Assembly: GCA_011503125.2 (NCBI GenBank)
Contig: WWBZ02000002.1
Span: 558,001-622,000, forward strand
Source of the DNA: Botryosphaeria dothidea
Lineage: Eukaryota; Ascomycota; Dothideomycetes; Botryosphaeriales; Botryosphaeriaceae
Direction of reading: 5' to 3'
Length of the DNA stretch: 64,000 bases
Shown here: positions 31,873 through 45,000 of the stretch, piece after piece
Position numbering within the stretch: position 1 is the stretch's first letter
How the letters are laid out: each line of letters opens with the position of its first letter
The notes under the pieces: model-generated
What the model was told of the DNA's origin: nothing
Database searches by the model: none
Seen by the model: the letters and a program-made list of their open reading frames with translations, nothing else
Translations under genes and position numbers: made by a program

Positions 31873-33408
31873 TTTAACGAGCTTACGTTTTGATGATTTG
31901 GTTTTCCGGTGGCGTTCAAATAAGGATATGTGGGTCAAAAAGATTTGACCCTGGAAGAGCTGGGATTTGTTCTGCGCTTTGGCCATCTCTGGTTTACCTG
32001 GTGACGGATGTGCAATCCGCGCCGCAATGAGTTCCATTCACGGGACTGTGAAGAAGAAAATAAAAGGATTTTCAACTCAACGTTACATTTTGACCAGTCG
32101 TGGCGAACTGCATCATCTGCACTACTCGTCGTGACTGTCCTCTTTCTTCTCGATGCCATCCATCACATGGTGCTCTCCATTCGACCTTCAGGCATCCGCT
32201 GCAACTCCCTTTGAATTTGTTCAAATTGGGGCGTAACATACTCTTTACCATTTCGCACTGCTACACAAAGGAAAATGAGACCAGAAAGGAAAGTTGACCT
32301 TTGCTTTAGGTTTCCCTGGCGATAAGAGATCGATTCTGTGACAGTGGTACCGAAAATCACTGCGCCGCAGGATCCGGCAAATGGGGTGACCCGCGCCGCT
32401 GTACCCCCCTATTAAGCTCTGGATATTGATAGTGAACTTGGCGTTATCATGTTCTCAACATTTTCTTAGTTTGTGATGGTTCCCCTATCCACTCGCGATC
32501 ATTGACCACCGAGAATTGCTACGACCCTCAGAAAAGCCCCCAACACCTCCACCCAGCCCGACGGACCCATGCCCAAGATTTCGGATACCAAGATGAAAGC
32601 TTTATGTATATGCAATCACAGTCTTCTGTCTCATCACGTGTGTTCATGTTCTACAGAAGAGACCGTATTCGCATATTACGCATATTTAAGCCTGAGCGGC
32701 GTTCGCGGAAGCTTCAGGAACGCCCTCCTTTCTCACATTTGCCGTTTTGCATTGCCGAATTAGTACCGTTTCTCATTGTCAGTCCAGAGACTACTCGTGT
32801 TGTCTAAAGCGCAATGTGAGGTAGATCGAGTGTCGTCATGTTACGCATCACTCACCTCGTGGCACTAGCTTTCAGGGGAAAGACGTACTTTGCGCTATCG
32901 TGGAGATCAAACTTCCAAAAAAGGAAAACAAGACTCTTGACTAACTTCTGCGTTCTTACTCAGCGATTTTCCAAATAGCGAGTGCATGCTGACTGAGCTA
33001 AGTGTCATTCGGAGGCCTCACCTCCGGAGCCAAGGGGCAACCAATAAGTATTGGCCGTACCACGAGGCTGCCTGTATTGCAATTCCATGCACCCAACCGG
33101 ACTATTCAGCAAAGCTTCTACCGTCTATCTAATCTATGGCAACCGAGTTTGCACGGTATCACCACTTGAAATCCTTCCCTACGGCAAAAAATGCTGTTCT
33201 ACACCTCTCCACCAGCTATCCAACACTATGCTCGTCTCCATACGGTGCCACCTCATCATCAGACATCATGCCTCACTGAAAATCAGGAGACCCATACCAA
33301 GGCATGGCGGTCTAAGCCGCAATGCAAAAGCCCATCACGATCACCACGTAATACGCACCTAAGCGCCGCTGCCGCTGCACAGGGAGTTCCGTCAACCGCT
33401 CTTCCGAT

Positions 33409-33440
33409 GCGTTGCTCTCCCGACGCGTTGCTCTCCCGAC
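33409..33440. repeat. 16-bp tandem duplication
   Basis: Two perfect adjacent copies of GCGTTGCTCTCCCGAC. No function suggested. Confidence 0.8.
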
Positions 33441-34161
33441 TTCCGTGCCGCCAGAAAACCCCGAAAGACCGGTTCAAGTGTTTGAAAAGGGCTTCATCCA
33501 GCGCATCTCCAGGGCTGCTTCCCCGTTCCAATGGGAACGTATCCGAAGCACGAGAGTTTGATGAATTGGCTATTTCCTCTCTTTTCTTTTTCCGAAGAAG
33601 CGCTCTGCCTTTCTACCTGTAGCGCTTTCGTCTGTTTGGGGGCTGAAAACGAGATTCCGTTAGCTTACCGACTCCCCGGGTAGCGCCAAAGGTGGGAGAG
33701 AGGGTGTGGTGTGGAGTGAAGTGGTGGTGAATGAGACGATATCATCTCTCTTTCTGCTGGTCGGAAGCACGAAGCCTGCATCCGGTAGGAATGGCAAGCA
33801 TGCAAGGTGCATGCAGATTGCAAGGCGCCGTCTCGGTTCGATCAATTGGAAAAGCAGCCGGTGGGCGTGAAAGAGAACAAATAAAGCAGACGCAAAAACG
33901 CATATTTGCTTTTTTCCCTTTCTGGGGAAGCGTTGGCTTCAGCCGCTGCAGCGTTTGCGGCGGCTCCACAGCGATAGGGCGGAGATCATCGATTGCACTC
34001 TCTTCCTCTCCACACACACTCCGGACGTGATGACCTTTTCGGCCTTTGCTGACGCATTTGCGCATATTGTTGCGATGCAGATTCGGCTAAGTGACGAATT
34101 TCCCCCCGGGCCAGGCAGCATGCGTCCTGACGTCGTCCTCTGGCCCCATTCCGGGGATGGA

Positions 34162-34218
34162 CCCCCCCCCGAAAAGAGAGCTGCGCTGGCCTCTCGCCCT
34201 CTTCGACCGGGGGGGGGG
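34162..34218. repeat. C9...G10 inverted repeat (potential hairpin)
   Basis: Nine C at 34162-34170 and ten G at 34209-34218, with a partly complementary CGAAAAGAG/CTCTTCG inner arm and a loop of about 20 nt. It could form a very stable hairpin or a G-quadruplex-prone tract. It is noncoding as far as I can tell. Confidence 0.7.
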
Positions 34219-34998
34219 TGCGGAAGCGGTTTGAGGATCCCGACGCGTGCAGAATGCAGCGTGCTTCGCGCGTGGCGATTGGCTGCATGTGGGCGTAATA
34301 CGAACGCCCGCCCGCCCGCAACTCTATCCCTTTTGCATGAAATGCTATCGTGGTCACGTCCCCCGCTAACTCGCTTATTGACGCTTTTTCTTTGTTGCTT
34401 TTCCACTCAGCCATGCGGTCCGGTCATAGAAGCCGTTGAAATGTTAAAGTTGACCGAGGCTGGCTGAGAGGGAACTACCGAACAGGTGGACGTCCACGAG
34501 AGGACCTCCTGGGGGTACCTCCCGAGGTTGATACATGGAAAGCTCAAACGATGCTAGAAAGGATCGCCAGTCGAATGCGCTGGCCATGATAGGTACGGAT
34601 TGTCACGGCGCGTCTGGTTTCCTGCCCGACCGCAATGTCGAACCTGGTAGTCGGGATGGGGGGTTTCGGAAGAGCGCGAATCACGCTATTCCGCGTCTCC
34701 AATTAGAGTTCCTGACGACGCGTCGCGCCCCTCACCAATAAAGTTAGTAAACTCCGTGCCCTTTGGCTTGCGTTGTAAGGCCAACATTGATTGCATTGAT
34801 ATTGAGCGCAATATGTAGAACGAATGCTCTTTGGATCGGTTGAAATACGTGCGAGAAAAGGCTTCAAGACAGCTCTATTACTTAAGAGGACGCGGAGGTT
34901 TGTGGAAAGTCTTATTATACAGAAGGGTATCGTTCGCAACAAGGACCACCCACATGCCTGTATGTACTTTATGCAGTTCTTTATCTTCGTTCCAGTCG

Positions 34999-36801
34999 TT
35001 ACAAGTTTCCTACTCGGGTTTCCGCGCATATACGACACAGCTGGACTCCAGTCAGCATAAGCTTGTACTTCAAAGACAAAAGAATGACGAACACGTCGTG
35101 CCAAGCTTTCAGTTCCCTGGACTTGACGCCTCTTAACAATTGGGCCCTGTAATTCTGGACCTCCTCGTAGGACCACTACGGCGGAGGACATCCCACTTTG
35201 GTCAGCCAATCAATCAATCTCAATCAGGGTCCTCTTGGCCTCCCGCGTAGCTCAAGTGCCGAGCGAAAACTCACCCCATGGATCCTTGTAAGTAGCGCCA
35301 TCACCCAACCTTCCATCCCGTCTTCCCAATTCTTCAAGTTCCAGCGGCCAAGCTCTCTAAGCTGCTCGTCGTCGGCCCACGGGCCAATGGGCCAAATAAA
35401 GCGCTTCGTCACGACGTCTACGAAGCCTACTTTTGTTGTTAGCGCCGAGCAAAATATATTACGACTCTTCCCAATTTAGTATCATAGATTGCGCATTTGG
35501 TGGACCCCAAAAAGTTTCGGAAACCGGCAGAGTCTGGACGTCTGGGCCTTTACCTGCTTTCTCAACAAGCTCAGTCATATGCTCAGCGATCTCGAACGTC
35601 TTCCCCATGCGTTCACCCGCCTCGACAAGCAGCGGCCCGAAGCTCTTGATGATTTCATCGTACTCCGTCCGGTCAGGCTCCGTGTGGATGTTTACGCCAA
35701 ACTCCAATTGCTCCAGATAACCATTGGGCCGGAGGTGCCTTTCAGGAGCACAAAAATATCAGCAAAAAGATCATTTTCAGAACCATAAGAGAAATAACAA
35801 AAAACGAGAAACAAAGTGCACAAATCGTGAGTTTGCTTGAAATAACCCTAACGAGACTAAGGAAACGTCACCACCATACTTTAAGCATTCTTGGTAAAAC
35901 TTTGGCCAGCTCCCTACGCTGCCCGTCAAGCCACGGACGTGAATGAGATCGAAGCTGTTTTCCGGATACGTCCATTCGCTGCAGCAGTCGTCGATCTCGA
36001 AGCGGACGTTGGGCGGCGCGTACGGAACTTGGGTTGGCGACAGATCCGTGCCTACAACCTCGCACGACGGATACCTGTCGCCCATATCGACGGCCCACAG
36101 TCCCGTACCAGTGCCAACATCCAACACCCTCTGGGGATCCTGCAAGGGAGCAAGAAAGAGGGCATCACGGAGGGTGAGCAACCACACGTGATGTCTTTCC
36201 CGATCCGGCATGTCAGTACCGCTCATCCGACAGACAGGACTTCGGGCCGGTGGCCCGTCCAAAACATACTCTATACTGCCGACCTTTGCCTGCCGGTCGT
36301 CGTTCGGCTGATAGTACGCTCCATCTCCTAAACACGGTCCGTCAGAACCAGCCCCCCCCGTTGCTTCGAGCCGACAACCCCCTGCGCAGGGCCGAGTCTG
36401 CCCGCCTATTTTTATCGGCTGAAGCAAGATAAGAGGGACTCACGGTATGCATGGTATCTTCTCCCGTTCTCATAGCGGTACATGGTTATGCTCGAGGCCA
36501 CAGTCCGGACCCTCTGGCTGCATTAGCTTTCCCGCTCGCAAGCGTATGAAGGGTCCATGGCGCGGCAAGGCTCTGATGTGGAGCACATCGTCTGCCCCAG
36601 TGACAGGCGGCAGCTGCGCGTCATCTCGCCCCTTTCCCGCGGAGCTGATGCCTCTGCGCCAAGGGAAATCCACTAGCGCCAATAGAAGAGGAAAGAACCA
36701 GTGAAGGGAAAGGGGATCTGCTCACGAGGTGAAGGTGCGGTTGTCCTCATGATCAGCTGGATCTTCCGGGAGGTCGTCCTTAGCGCAGCCGTTAGCCAAT
36801 T
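34999..36801 (-). CDS. LaeA-like SAM-dependent methyltransferase (5' end unresolved)
   Basis: Exons were assembled by motif and splice reading: 36801-36726 (tentative first visible exon), 36511-36444, 36327-35880, 35738-35554, 35426-35275 and 35175-34999. All junctions are GT-AG and all phases match. The spliced protein reads as a LaeA/Tam1-type methyltransferase. It has ENGRRYHAYRDGAYYQPNDD at the start of the fold, then VLDVGTGTGLWAVDMGDRYP (SAM motif I), VVGTDLSP and FEIDDCCSEWTYPENSFD. LRPNGYLEQLE (motif III), PIGPWADDEQLRELGRWNL and GWSYEEVQNYRAQLL follow. The C-terminal end after AWHDVFVILL differs from typical members. An in-frame TGA lies just upstream of the first exon (after MNRPFPDW), so the true start needs another exon or the gene is damaged there. 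A roughly 25-residue insertion (around EYVLDGPPARSPVC) is unusual. No secondary-metabolite cluster genes surround it. Methyl acceptor unknown. Confidence 0.8.
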
Positions 36802-38554
36802 CTAGCGCAATTCACCAGTCAGGAAACGGACGATTCATGGCGTGGTGGAGGTGAGCACTGCCCCCGGGAACCCCCAAGAATGGGCCGTGGGCAGATGGTA
36901 GGCGCACTGCAGCGGCAGATGACTGGCAGCAAGGGGACCGAACGGGGGGGAGAGCCTCACTAGTACGTCGTTGGGATGGTGCGAAGTCATGTCCCGCCGC
37001 GGGCTCGGACTGCGCGCGGCCTGGTGATCTTGTCTGTTGCGAGCGATTTTCTTGCGAGCTGGGTCTGGTGGACGTGCTGGGTCGATCTGATGTGCTGCTG
37101 GATCGGGGCACGAGAGGCGCGTCGCCGTGGTACCGGCGCGGTGGTGGAGCGATGGATGTGGTATGACTCTGTGCGAGATGGGACGGGATGGATTGTGGTC
37201 GTCGCCGATGTACACGTGAGAGCAGCGGGCGGGAACACAGCGAGCGAGCCCTTGCTGCGCGACGGAGCGGTGCGCGAAGGGGGTAATCGGAGGGCTTGGA
37301 GTTTCTCCGGCGCGGCTGCTCGTATGCTTGTTCTGATGACGATGATGCACGAGAGGTGAAGGCGAACTGTGCCTGCAGTGTCGCCGAGGGCCCTGTCCTG
37401 GGCGCGTCGGCGGGGGCGGGACTGCGTAGCGGAAGGGCGGCCATGAGTCCGCGAGCGTTGGCGTTTCACGAAGACAGCAGCAACTCCGCGACTACTACTC
37501 CTCCTCCAGAGCCAGATGACAGATCCCACGGGGCGCGCGCATACCAGCGATCCGGTATCGCAGCCACGATCTGGAGGCTACTGCTGCGACTACTGCTGCT
37601 ACTGCTGCTGCTGCTGCTGCTCCTCCGACGCGGGCCTGCCCTGGCCTCCCCTGGCCGCTCCTGCCCTGCTTCCCAAGCTTTACCGCGCCGGCGGGTCCTG
37701 GCTTTGGCCCCGGCCCGCCGGTTCTGGGAGCTGCGCCTGTGTGGGCTTGGCGGTGGGCTCTGCTGCCATGGCCACACGGCTCGCGTTTGACCATCTGCGA
37801 CCGGTGAGGGGGTTAATTGTCGGCCGGCAGGCATCTGAAGATACAGATCGATCAAGAATCCCGTGTCCAGCCGCCACTGCCGCTGGATTGCGAAATGTGA
37901 GACATGCGCTTCTCCGTCCACGAGTGCGCCCACACGAGCAGCTGCCCGCCGACGCGCTGTGCGCCCATGCGATCTGCACACGACAACCTCCACACCCATG
38001 GCCAGCGCTACACCGCATCCTACCGGCCGCGGATCCAGCGGGAGCAATTCCAGACGCCCGCGCCCGCCCATCACAGTTTCTGAACAGGAGCCTATTTTCG
38101 CTGAACCCCCGACCTCATACCCTTTTTGACTTTTGCTACCCACCCTCGTGTGACACAAGCTATATGTACATACATGCATTTGGCCGGGGCCCCACGCAGG
38201 CACCAATTCCCCCGTCCGAGAACACAAGATCCCAATTTCCATGCCGTTGCCTACCGTGGCCGCTCACTAGATACCCAGAGCCTCCAGCGCCGTGAAGGGT
38301 GATGCCGAACAGATCGTATTTTAGCCCCCGATACAAATAATGTGTGATAAGACAGAGAAAACAGCAAGACCCCAAAACCCAAACCAAAAGAAAGCCATCA
38401 AAAAAAAGAGAAAATCATAGCCTCGTCATCCCGTGTAGCTTATTATGGGACCTCAGCCTGCCTGTGCCCCAACTCCAACGCCTCTTGACTCCTTGCGGCT
38501 CGATGCCCTCCTGATTGCTCTACGTATATTCTTGTCGTGCATGTGAGATCGATC
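36802..38554. other. intergenic, with CTG/CTA trinucleotide run
   Basis: 1.75 kb between two minus-strand genes. It contains a trinucleotide repeat at 37578-37626 and GC-rich promoter-like sequence. Possible upstream exon(s) of the methyltransferase would fall at its left end, for example an ATG at about 36989. Long overlapping frames on both strands (up to 259 codons) are by-products of the repeats and GC content. Confidence 0.45.
37578..37626. repeat. CTG/CTA trinucleotide microsatellite
   Basis: An imperfect run of CTG with interspersed CTA and CGA units, including seven consecutive CTG. Not within a supported gene. Confidence 0.8.
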
Positions 38555-41534
38555 TTACGTCGTAGTGTCCGCTTTGCCGTCTCCGGTACCGCCCGTCGGG
38601 GCCGATTCGTTTTCTCTCGACTTGGCCTTCTCACGTTCATCCTCGCTCTGGCTGGCGCTACCCTCTCCCTCGGTAACTATGCCGTCTTTCGATTCTCGTC
38701 TTAGCCGGTCCGCCTTGTCTTTCAGCACCCGCGCTTCTTCCGCCGCTCGCTGAGCCCGCACCTGTTTCTTCCACATGCCGGCGTATCTGCCCTTCTTGGC
38801 CAGCAGCTCTTCATGTGTGCCTCGTTCCGCTACTCGGCCCTCGTGTAGCACCAGAATCTGATCTGCTCTCGTGATTGTGCTGAGACGGTGTGCAATAACC
38901 AGCATCGTCCGCCCTTGTCCCAGCGTTGTCAGGGCTTCCTGGATATGCTGCTCCGTTTCCGTGTCCAGTGCAGCCGTGGCTTCGTCGAGCATAATGATTC
39001 GGGGGTTCTTCAAGATCGTGCGTGCAATCGCCACGCGCTGCTTCTCTCCACCGGAGAGACGGAGACCACGTTCGCCGACCTTGGTGTTGTAGGCATCCGG
39101 GAAAGTGAGGATCTTGTCGTGGATGCTGGCCGCGCGGCACGCGTCATACACGTCCTTGTCCGTTGCATTAGGGTTGGCGTACTTGAGGTTGTACATGAGC
39201 GTCTCGTTAAACAGAACCGTATCCTGTGGCACCACACCAATGTGCCGCCGGAGCGAATCGATGCTGATGTCCTCGACATCGTGACCATCGACCTGAATCC
39301 TACCACCTTGAATGTTATAGAAGCGGAAAAGCAGGCGGAACACCGTCGACTTTCCACCGCCCGATTCGCCAACGAATGCTGTCGTGGTTCCTGGTTTGCA
39401 GTGGAAATCCAGGCCTTGCAGGGCCGGCTTGCGGTCGTCGTACGAGAATCTGACCCCATTGAAGCGAATGTCGCCCTCGCAAAGGGGCAGGCTCTTGACG
39501 TAGGGCTTGTCCACAACAGTAGGCTGTTCCTTGAAAAGCTCGAGCATGCGCTCCGAGTTGATCATCGCTGACTGGATCATGCGGTAGAACGTGCCGAAGA
39601 AGTTGAGGGGCTGCTGCAATTGCGCCATGTACGTAAGGAGGGTGACAAAGTGGCCTACCTTGCTTTGGCCGGTCGTCACCTCATACGCGGCAATAAAGCA
39701 AGCCACCATCAAGCCAAGCATGAACACCAAATTCTGCGTGATGTTCATCAGGTTCAAGGAGAATAGAACCCTGTACTCAGCCTGCTGGTACTTGGTGACT
39801 GCCTCGCGGTAACGGTTAAACTCATAGGCTTCCGCATTGAAGTACTTGACCGTCTCATATGACACCATTGAGTCGTTTCTTGCCAAAGTTAGTGATTGTA
39901 ATTGATAATTGTGAAATTCCACTTACTTGACGGCATCCTCTTCTCTGTCTGCGTTCACCATCTGGCGTCTGATCTCGGCACGCCATTGAGCCATGCGGAC
40001 TGTAAGATAGACATACCAGAAGGTGACGACAGCAACTACGAGAGCGTAGTACGCGTCAAACGCAATGAGGAAGTATGCTATAGCAACACACAAGTCGACC
40101 AGCATGGGGACGACCTGAAAGGTCACCTGCTCCAGGAAAGTGTTGATGGAGCTACCCTTGCCGAGAGCCGAGAGGACCTCCCCGGTTTTCTTGCCGAGAT
40201 GAAAGTCCAAGCTCAGGCCATGGACATGCTCAAAAGCGGCAACAGATAGCTCACGATAGGAATACTGGCCAACAGGGATCCAAAGAGTCGATCTCACAGC
40301 GCCGAGCAGGCCATTGCTTCCTTGGAGGAGCCGGTAAATAATATAGGCACAGATGGATGCCCAGGGCATGGTGACTGGGCCTTTGTCCCCGGAGAGCTGG
40401 TCAGTGATTCTGCCTACCTGCGCGGGCACCAGCACGTTGACTACGCGCTGCAGAACAACGATCACGAAGCAGATAATGACCATTATCTGCAACTTGCGGT
40501 CCTTAGACGGCCAGAGGTAAGGAAAGAAAACGGAGTAGCCTTTCAGATACTCCCACCAGCTCCTCGAGGGAATGTTGTCCGGTCGGCTCCAGCCGGCAGG
40601 CGCTCCCTCGGTGTGCTTGTGCTTGCCTCCGGTGGGCGCGGAGCCGTAGTGCGTGGAGCCATTGGCATTGCCATTCTCCGCGTTGTGTGCAGCCAGGAGT
40701 CCGGTCGTCTCGCTCGGACCGTCGGCGTCGGACCGCGCGTTCTTGCTACGGCAGGCCACAAAGATGATGTAGAAGCCGATCAACGCGCCAAGCAAGATGA
40801 TGCGCAGGAGATCGACGCAAACTTCAGTCACCTCCCACTCGGTCATGTTATACCTGAGTTTGCCGCGGCCGCCATGTCCACCACGCGGCTCACGGTGTCT
40901 GTGGGTGTAGAGAGAAAGGGAGGCGGCCAGGAGCACGAGCTCGAGGATCAGGGCGAAAATCCAGGTGGCCTGATGCACGTAGTTCGGGGCGGGCTTGGTA
41001 TCGATGATGGAAATCACGAAGAGGATGTAGACGAAGAACGAGCCTACGATGTAGATCTGCAGCAAACGCATCTTGTTAGCCTGGCATTCGTGTTGCGGTT
41101 TGTTCAGGCGTCCCGCCGGCTCTTACCACGACGGACTGGCCGCACCACCACTGGTCGCTGCGGCTGTAGAGCGCGTGCACAATGATGTTGATGGCGTTGG
41201 CCACATAGGTGAGGGCAGCGAGCACCGAAAGCCACTCGAAGAGCAGCTTGCGGCCGCGCGGCAGATCGGTCTCCGTAGGGTCCTTCTTTGGCGGCGTGCG
41301 CGTCGGGGTGCGCTTGGGCAGAGGCTTTCCTCCCGGGCCGGTGGGCGCGGTCGTGTCGGGTTGGCTTTGGGGATTAGCATTACGATTAGAGGACTCGGAG
41401 GCGGCGATGGTGCGGAAGGTGAAGGCGGCGAGGAAGAAGAGCAGCAGCACAATGGGCGAGGCGTAGTGCAGGTACAGCAGGACCTGGCGGGTGGTGGAGT
41501 TTGAGACCGCGGGCGGCGTGTCGTGTTGGGGCAT
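38555..41534 (-). CDS. hmt1: vacuolar half-size ABC transporter, Hmt1/ABCB6 type
   Basis: Three exons: 41534-41127, 41071-39927 and 39878-38555, with introns of 55 and 48 bp; 958 aa. The N-terminal part (1-290) has five or so extra membrane segments (TMD0), typical of Hmt1/ABCB6. A six-helix ABC transmembrane domain (about 320-630) and one nucleotide-binding domain follow. The latter shows Walker A GESGGGKST (688-696), signature LSGGEKQR (792-799), Walker B IIMLDEATAALD (812-823) and the switch His in IAHRLST (about 845). The loop NDSMVSYETVKYFNAE is the hallmark of the ATM/HMT subfamily. Fission yeast Hmt1 loads phytochelatin or glutathione complexes into the vacuole and confers cadmium tolerance; the same role here is inferred. 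The charged tail after 870 is disordered. It is divergently arranged with RTC1. Confidence 0.93.
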
Positions 41535-42077
41535 GGCGGGTTGTTGGCGAGGAAAGACGAGGGGAGGTGGTGGAGAAAAAGGGAGCCGTCAGGCAAGCAT
41601 GACAGCGACTCGGGCGGGAGCCGCTGGTGTGGATGTTGGCTGCCGTGTGGCGGTTTTGTGGAGTGCTCGGGAGCTTTAGAGTGAGAGGACAATCGCGGCG
41701 CCAGGGCGGCGGCGTGCTGCAGGCTTCTAGCCCGCCACAGCCAGAGAGATCCATGTGGACACGCACTCGCACGGACGGGCTGGCCTGCCTCGCCCACGAT
41801 ACCGCATCCTCGCTAGTGCAGGGCCGGCCGCGCTGCTGCAGCCATCACAAGGCGCAGGCCCGCCCTGCAAGTGAATCAACACCACGCAAAATGTCACACG
41901 CGCCCCCGCGAGTCGGAGGCCGATCCAGCAGCTGCTGACTGCCGGGGCTGCGTGCGCTTGCAGTCGGTCCGCCTTCCACGCCGCAGTCCGCCTTCACCGC
42001 AACGCCCAGCCTGGATGCAGGAACACGTTGACTACTGACCACCTCCGGCGCTCCAGCTAGGCCTGAGCCCTGTCGCG
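41535..42077. promoter_or_regulatory. divergent promoter region of hmt1 and rtc1
   Basis: 543 bp between two start codons facing away from each other, GC-rich with no coding potential. Both promoters must lie here. No specific site claimed. Confidence 0.55.
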
Positions 42078-45000
42078 ATGCCGCAGGACCCTCCGCCCGC
42101 GCCGCCGCTGCCTCCCCAGCGCGTGCAGGCCCGCAATGCCTTCACCAGATTTGTCCAGCAGAGCTTCACCTCCTACGGCTCGCGCCCGCCCAGCGCCCAG
42201 CAGGCCCGCCCGGACAGCCACCGCCCGCCGCTCGCCCCAAGAATCCCCGGGTGCGTCGTGTGATGTGTGCGCCAACCTGATGCCCGCTGCTGACCCCCGC
42301 CAGGCTGAGCTCGCTGTCGTCGCAAGATGCAAGCCACAAGACCGGCCTTGACATCAGCGCCGTCCACATCAATCAAGAGCGGACACATGCCATTCTCGCT
42401 GGCAGAGAGATCCTCAAGACCGTCCGCATCACTGGCACCAAGTGCGCCGAAGAGACCAATCTGCGCGCCGCCATCATCAACTATGCTTCTCACCACCAGG
42501 CCGGCGCGCCCTCCGCGCCAACCAGGCACCGCGATACGCTCGAGATCCACGACGTCAAGTGGTCGCATGGCAACTACAGCTCCCACATTGCCACCGCCGC
42601 CGCCAACGGCAAGGTCGTGCTGTACGATCTCAATCGCACCGGCGTCGAGCTGGCCCAGCTGCACGAGCACCACCGCCAGGTCCACAAGCTGGCCTTCAAC
42701 CCGCACCAGGGCTACTTGCTGCTGTCCGGCAGCCGTGACGCCACCGCCCGTCTCTGGGACTTGCGCGACATGAAGAAGGACGTCATGTCCTGCCCCAGCC
42801 GCGATCGCTACTCGGGCCAGAGCGAGGGCATCCGCGACATCAAGTGGTCGCCGACCGACGGTGTTGAGTTTGCCTTTGGCACTGAGAACGGCGTCATCCA
42901 GAGGTGGGACTACCGCATGAATCGTGCGCCGAAGCTTAAGATCAATGCCCATGACAAAACCTGCTACGCCATAGACTGGCATCCCGACGGCAAGCATCTC
43001 GCCAGCGCGAGTGCTGACCGTTCGGTCAGGATCTGGGACTTTTCCTCGGACCAGCGACGCCAGAAGCCTGCATGGATCTTCCGCACGCCTTACCCGGTTT
43101 TCAACGCGCAGTGGAGGCCGCCCTTCTGGTCTGCGGATCAAGAGCATGGGGTGTGGCAATGTACACAACTTGTAACCGCGTACGATCGGGATCACCCCGT
43201 CGTGCATGTGTGGGATTTCCGCCGCCCGTCGCTGCCTTTCAGAGAAATATCCCTCTATCAAACGGCGCCAACAGATCTGTTGTGGCGCTCTCGTGACCTG
43301 CTCTGGACCGTTGGGCGCGAAGGTATCTTCACCCAGTCAGACGTGCATTTCGCTCTAAAGGTGGTGGATAGGCGTAACATGTCCTCATTTGCCGTGTCCT
43401 CGACTGGTGACATGGGAGCTTTTTCGCAGCAACGTGTTCGCCGGCGACCTTCGGCAGGATACGATTCAGACGAGACGTTCACCACCGACGGACGGACCAA
43501 ACGCGAGCTGTCTGAGAAGAGCAGCCTTCCAAGGAGCTCAGCAGATGACAGCATTGATGACAGCTTCCTTAGCTCCTCGTACAAACGCCACCACGGGCGA
43601 ACGTCGAGTAATCGGTCGACAAAATCCATCAGCAGCACGCCTCCAACCTCGGACAACTCTGGCAAAATGCTTTTTCTCAGTGACAGCCTTGCCAATCAAA
43701 GGCACTCTTTTACGCCTAACCAGGTCGCTATTCGCGGTGTTGTACCAGGCTCGATCAACGTTCCTCTTTTTACGTTTCTTGCACAGAAGTACAACATGAT
43801 CGCGATCGAGGACCCGCCAACGGTCCAATCATTTCAGAACATCCAGAAGGTGTTCGATGCAAATGCAGAATACGCGCAGAAAGCTGGCAACCATCGATTG
43901 GCGAACTCGTGGAGGGTGGTGGGTCAAACGGTATCGGATGCTGTGCAACGACGAGCTGCTGCAAATCACCGACGGAGACTTGAGCAAAAGCCGTCAACTC
44001 CGGCCAAGCCACCTTCGTCAACGGCAAGCAAGAATTTATTGACAGAGAGGAAAGAGCAGGAGCTCCTCCCAATCCCCGCAGTGCGCGCGATCTACGGTGC
44101 AGACGGACATGCCCAGGCCACAGCCGACAGCTCCTCACAGGTACCAACGCCGATTGCACGCGCGATCAACCCGCCTAAATCGTCGACGCCGCATGTGGAC
44201 CAGAACGCTCTCCCGGACCCAGAACACGACGAAGACCTAGCACTGCCACCCTCCCTTGTAGATAGACCTGCCCAAAAAGGTGGCCAGGATCAGGCGGATT
44301 CCACATCCCGGCGTCAGGCGCGTCGCCCAAGTGTTGCGCACCCTTCATGGCCTCTCTCGACCAATGAACTCGAGGAGCGCCGGGCCCAGGGAAGCAGCTA
44401 TAGGCCGCCGCCGCGCATACCTCTGAGTCTAGAGCCCTACGGCAGCAGCCCTGCTCTCCATGGCCGCCCTAATTTTGATCGGCATAATTCTGGGGAGAGC
44501 TTTGCCATGTTCTCTGCTTCGACCGATTCGCATGGATTGTCGGTTCCAGACTCGCTCGCAAGTGGTAGATCACCGTCGCACGCGCAGGATGCGGAGTCGT
44601 TGCAGGACCGTTGGGACCACCAAAGCAGTGGACCAGCCTTCTCGAGCTTCGGTAACGGCGCCACATCCACGAGTGGGCCAGACCCATACATGGAGTCACC
44701 GGGTGGCTTTGGTGCTGACGTGCATAAGGTGCGTACACCGGTTTCGTCACACCTCTCACATTCGGCTAAATATGATCTTCACGCATGCGCCACGTCCCCA
44801 ACGCTGACTTACGCCTAGGGACCCCCGCCGCGCATCAACTTTGATGATTCGGTTCCAGAACATGGGAACATTAGTAGCAGTGCTAGTGAGCAAGGACGCA
44901 TTGCGCATGAGGCCATAGCTTCAAGCATCACGAACACCAAGTCCACCGCCAACGTCATAAGCTCAAGCTCAGAACAAAGCAGGGCAATTCACGACATTGA

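Larger units (their letters stand above)
31873..34998. other. 3.1-kb intergenic region with short repeats and a G/C hairpin
   Basis: I find no gene. Features present are a 16-bp direct repeat (GCGTTGCTCTCCCGAC) at 33409-33424 and 33425-33440, and a C9/G10 inverted pair at 34162-34218. GCCC repeats occur near 34307-34318. Frames of 100-170 codons on both strands at 33940-34470 overlap one another and look compositional. Confidence 0.5.

Noticed and set aside
35459..35707. 82-codon minus-strand frame as a separate small gene
   Set aside because: It reads through a real intron; the first part is exon 4 of the methyltransferase and the end is intronic.
37466..38295. Frames of about 260 codons on both strands around the CTG repeat
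   Set aside because: Produced by the trinucleotide repeat (poly-Ser, poly-Leu) and GC-rich flank; no conserved segment.
40322..41185. 287-codon plus-strand frame opposite hmt1
   Set aside because: Antisense shadow; the minus strand carries an unmistakable ABC transporter.
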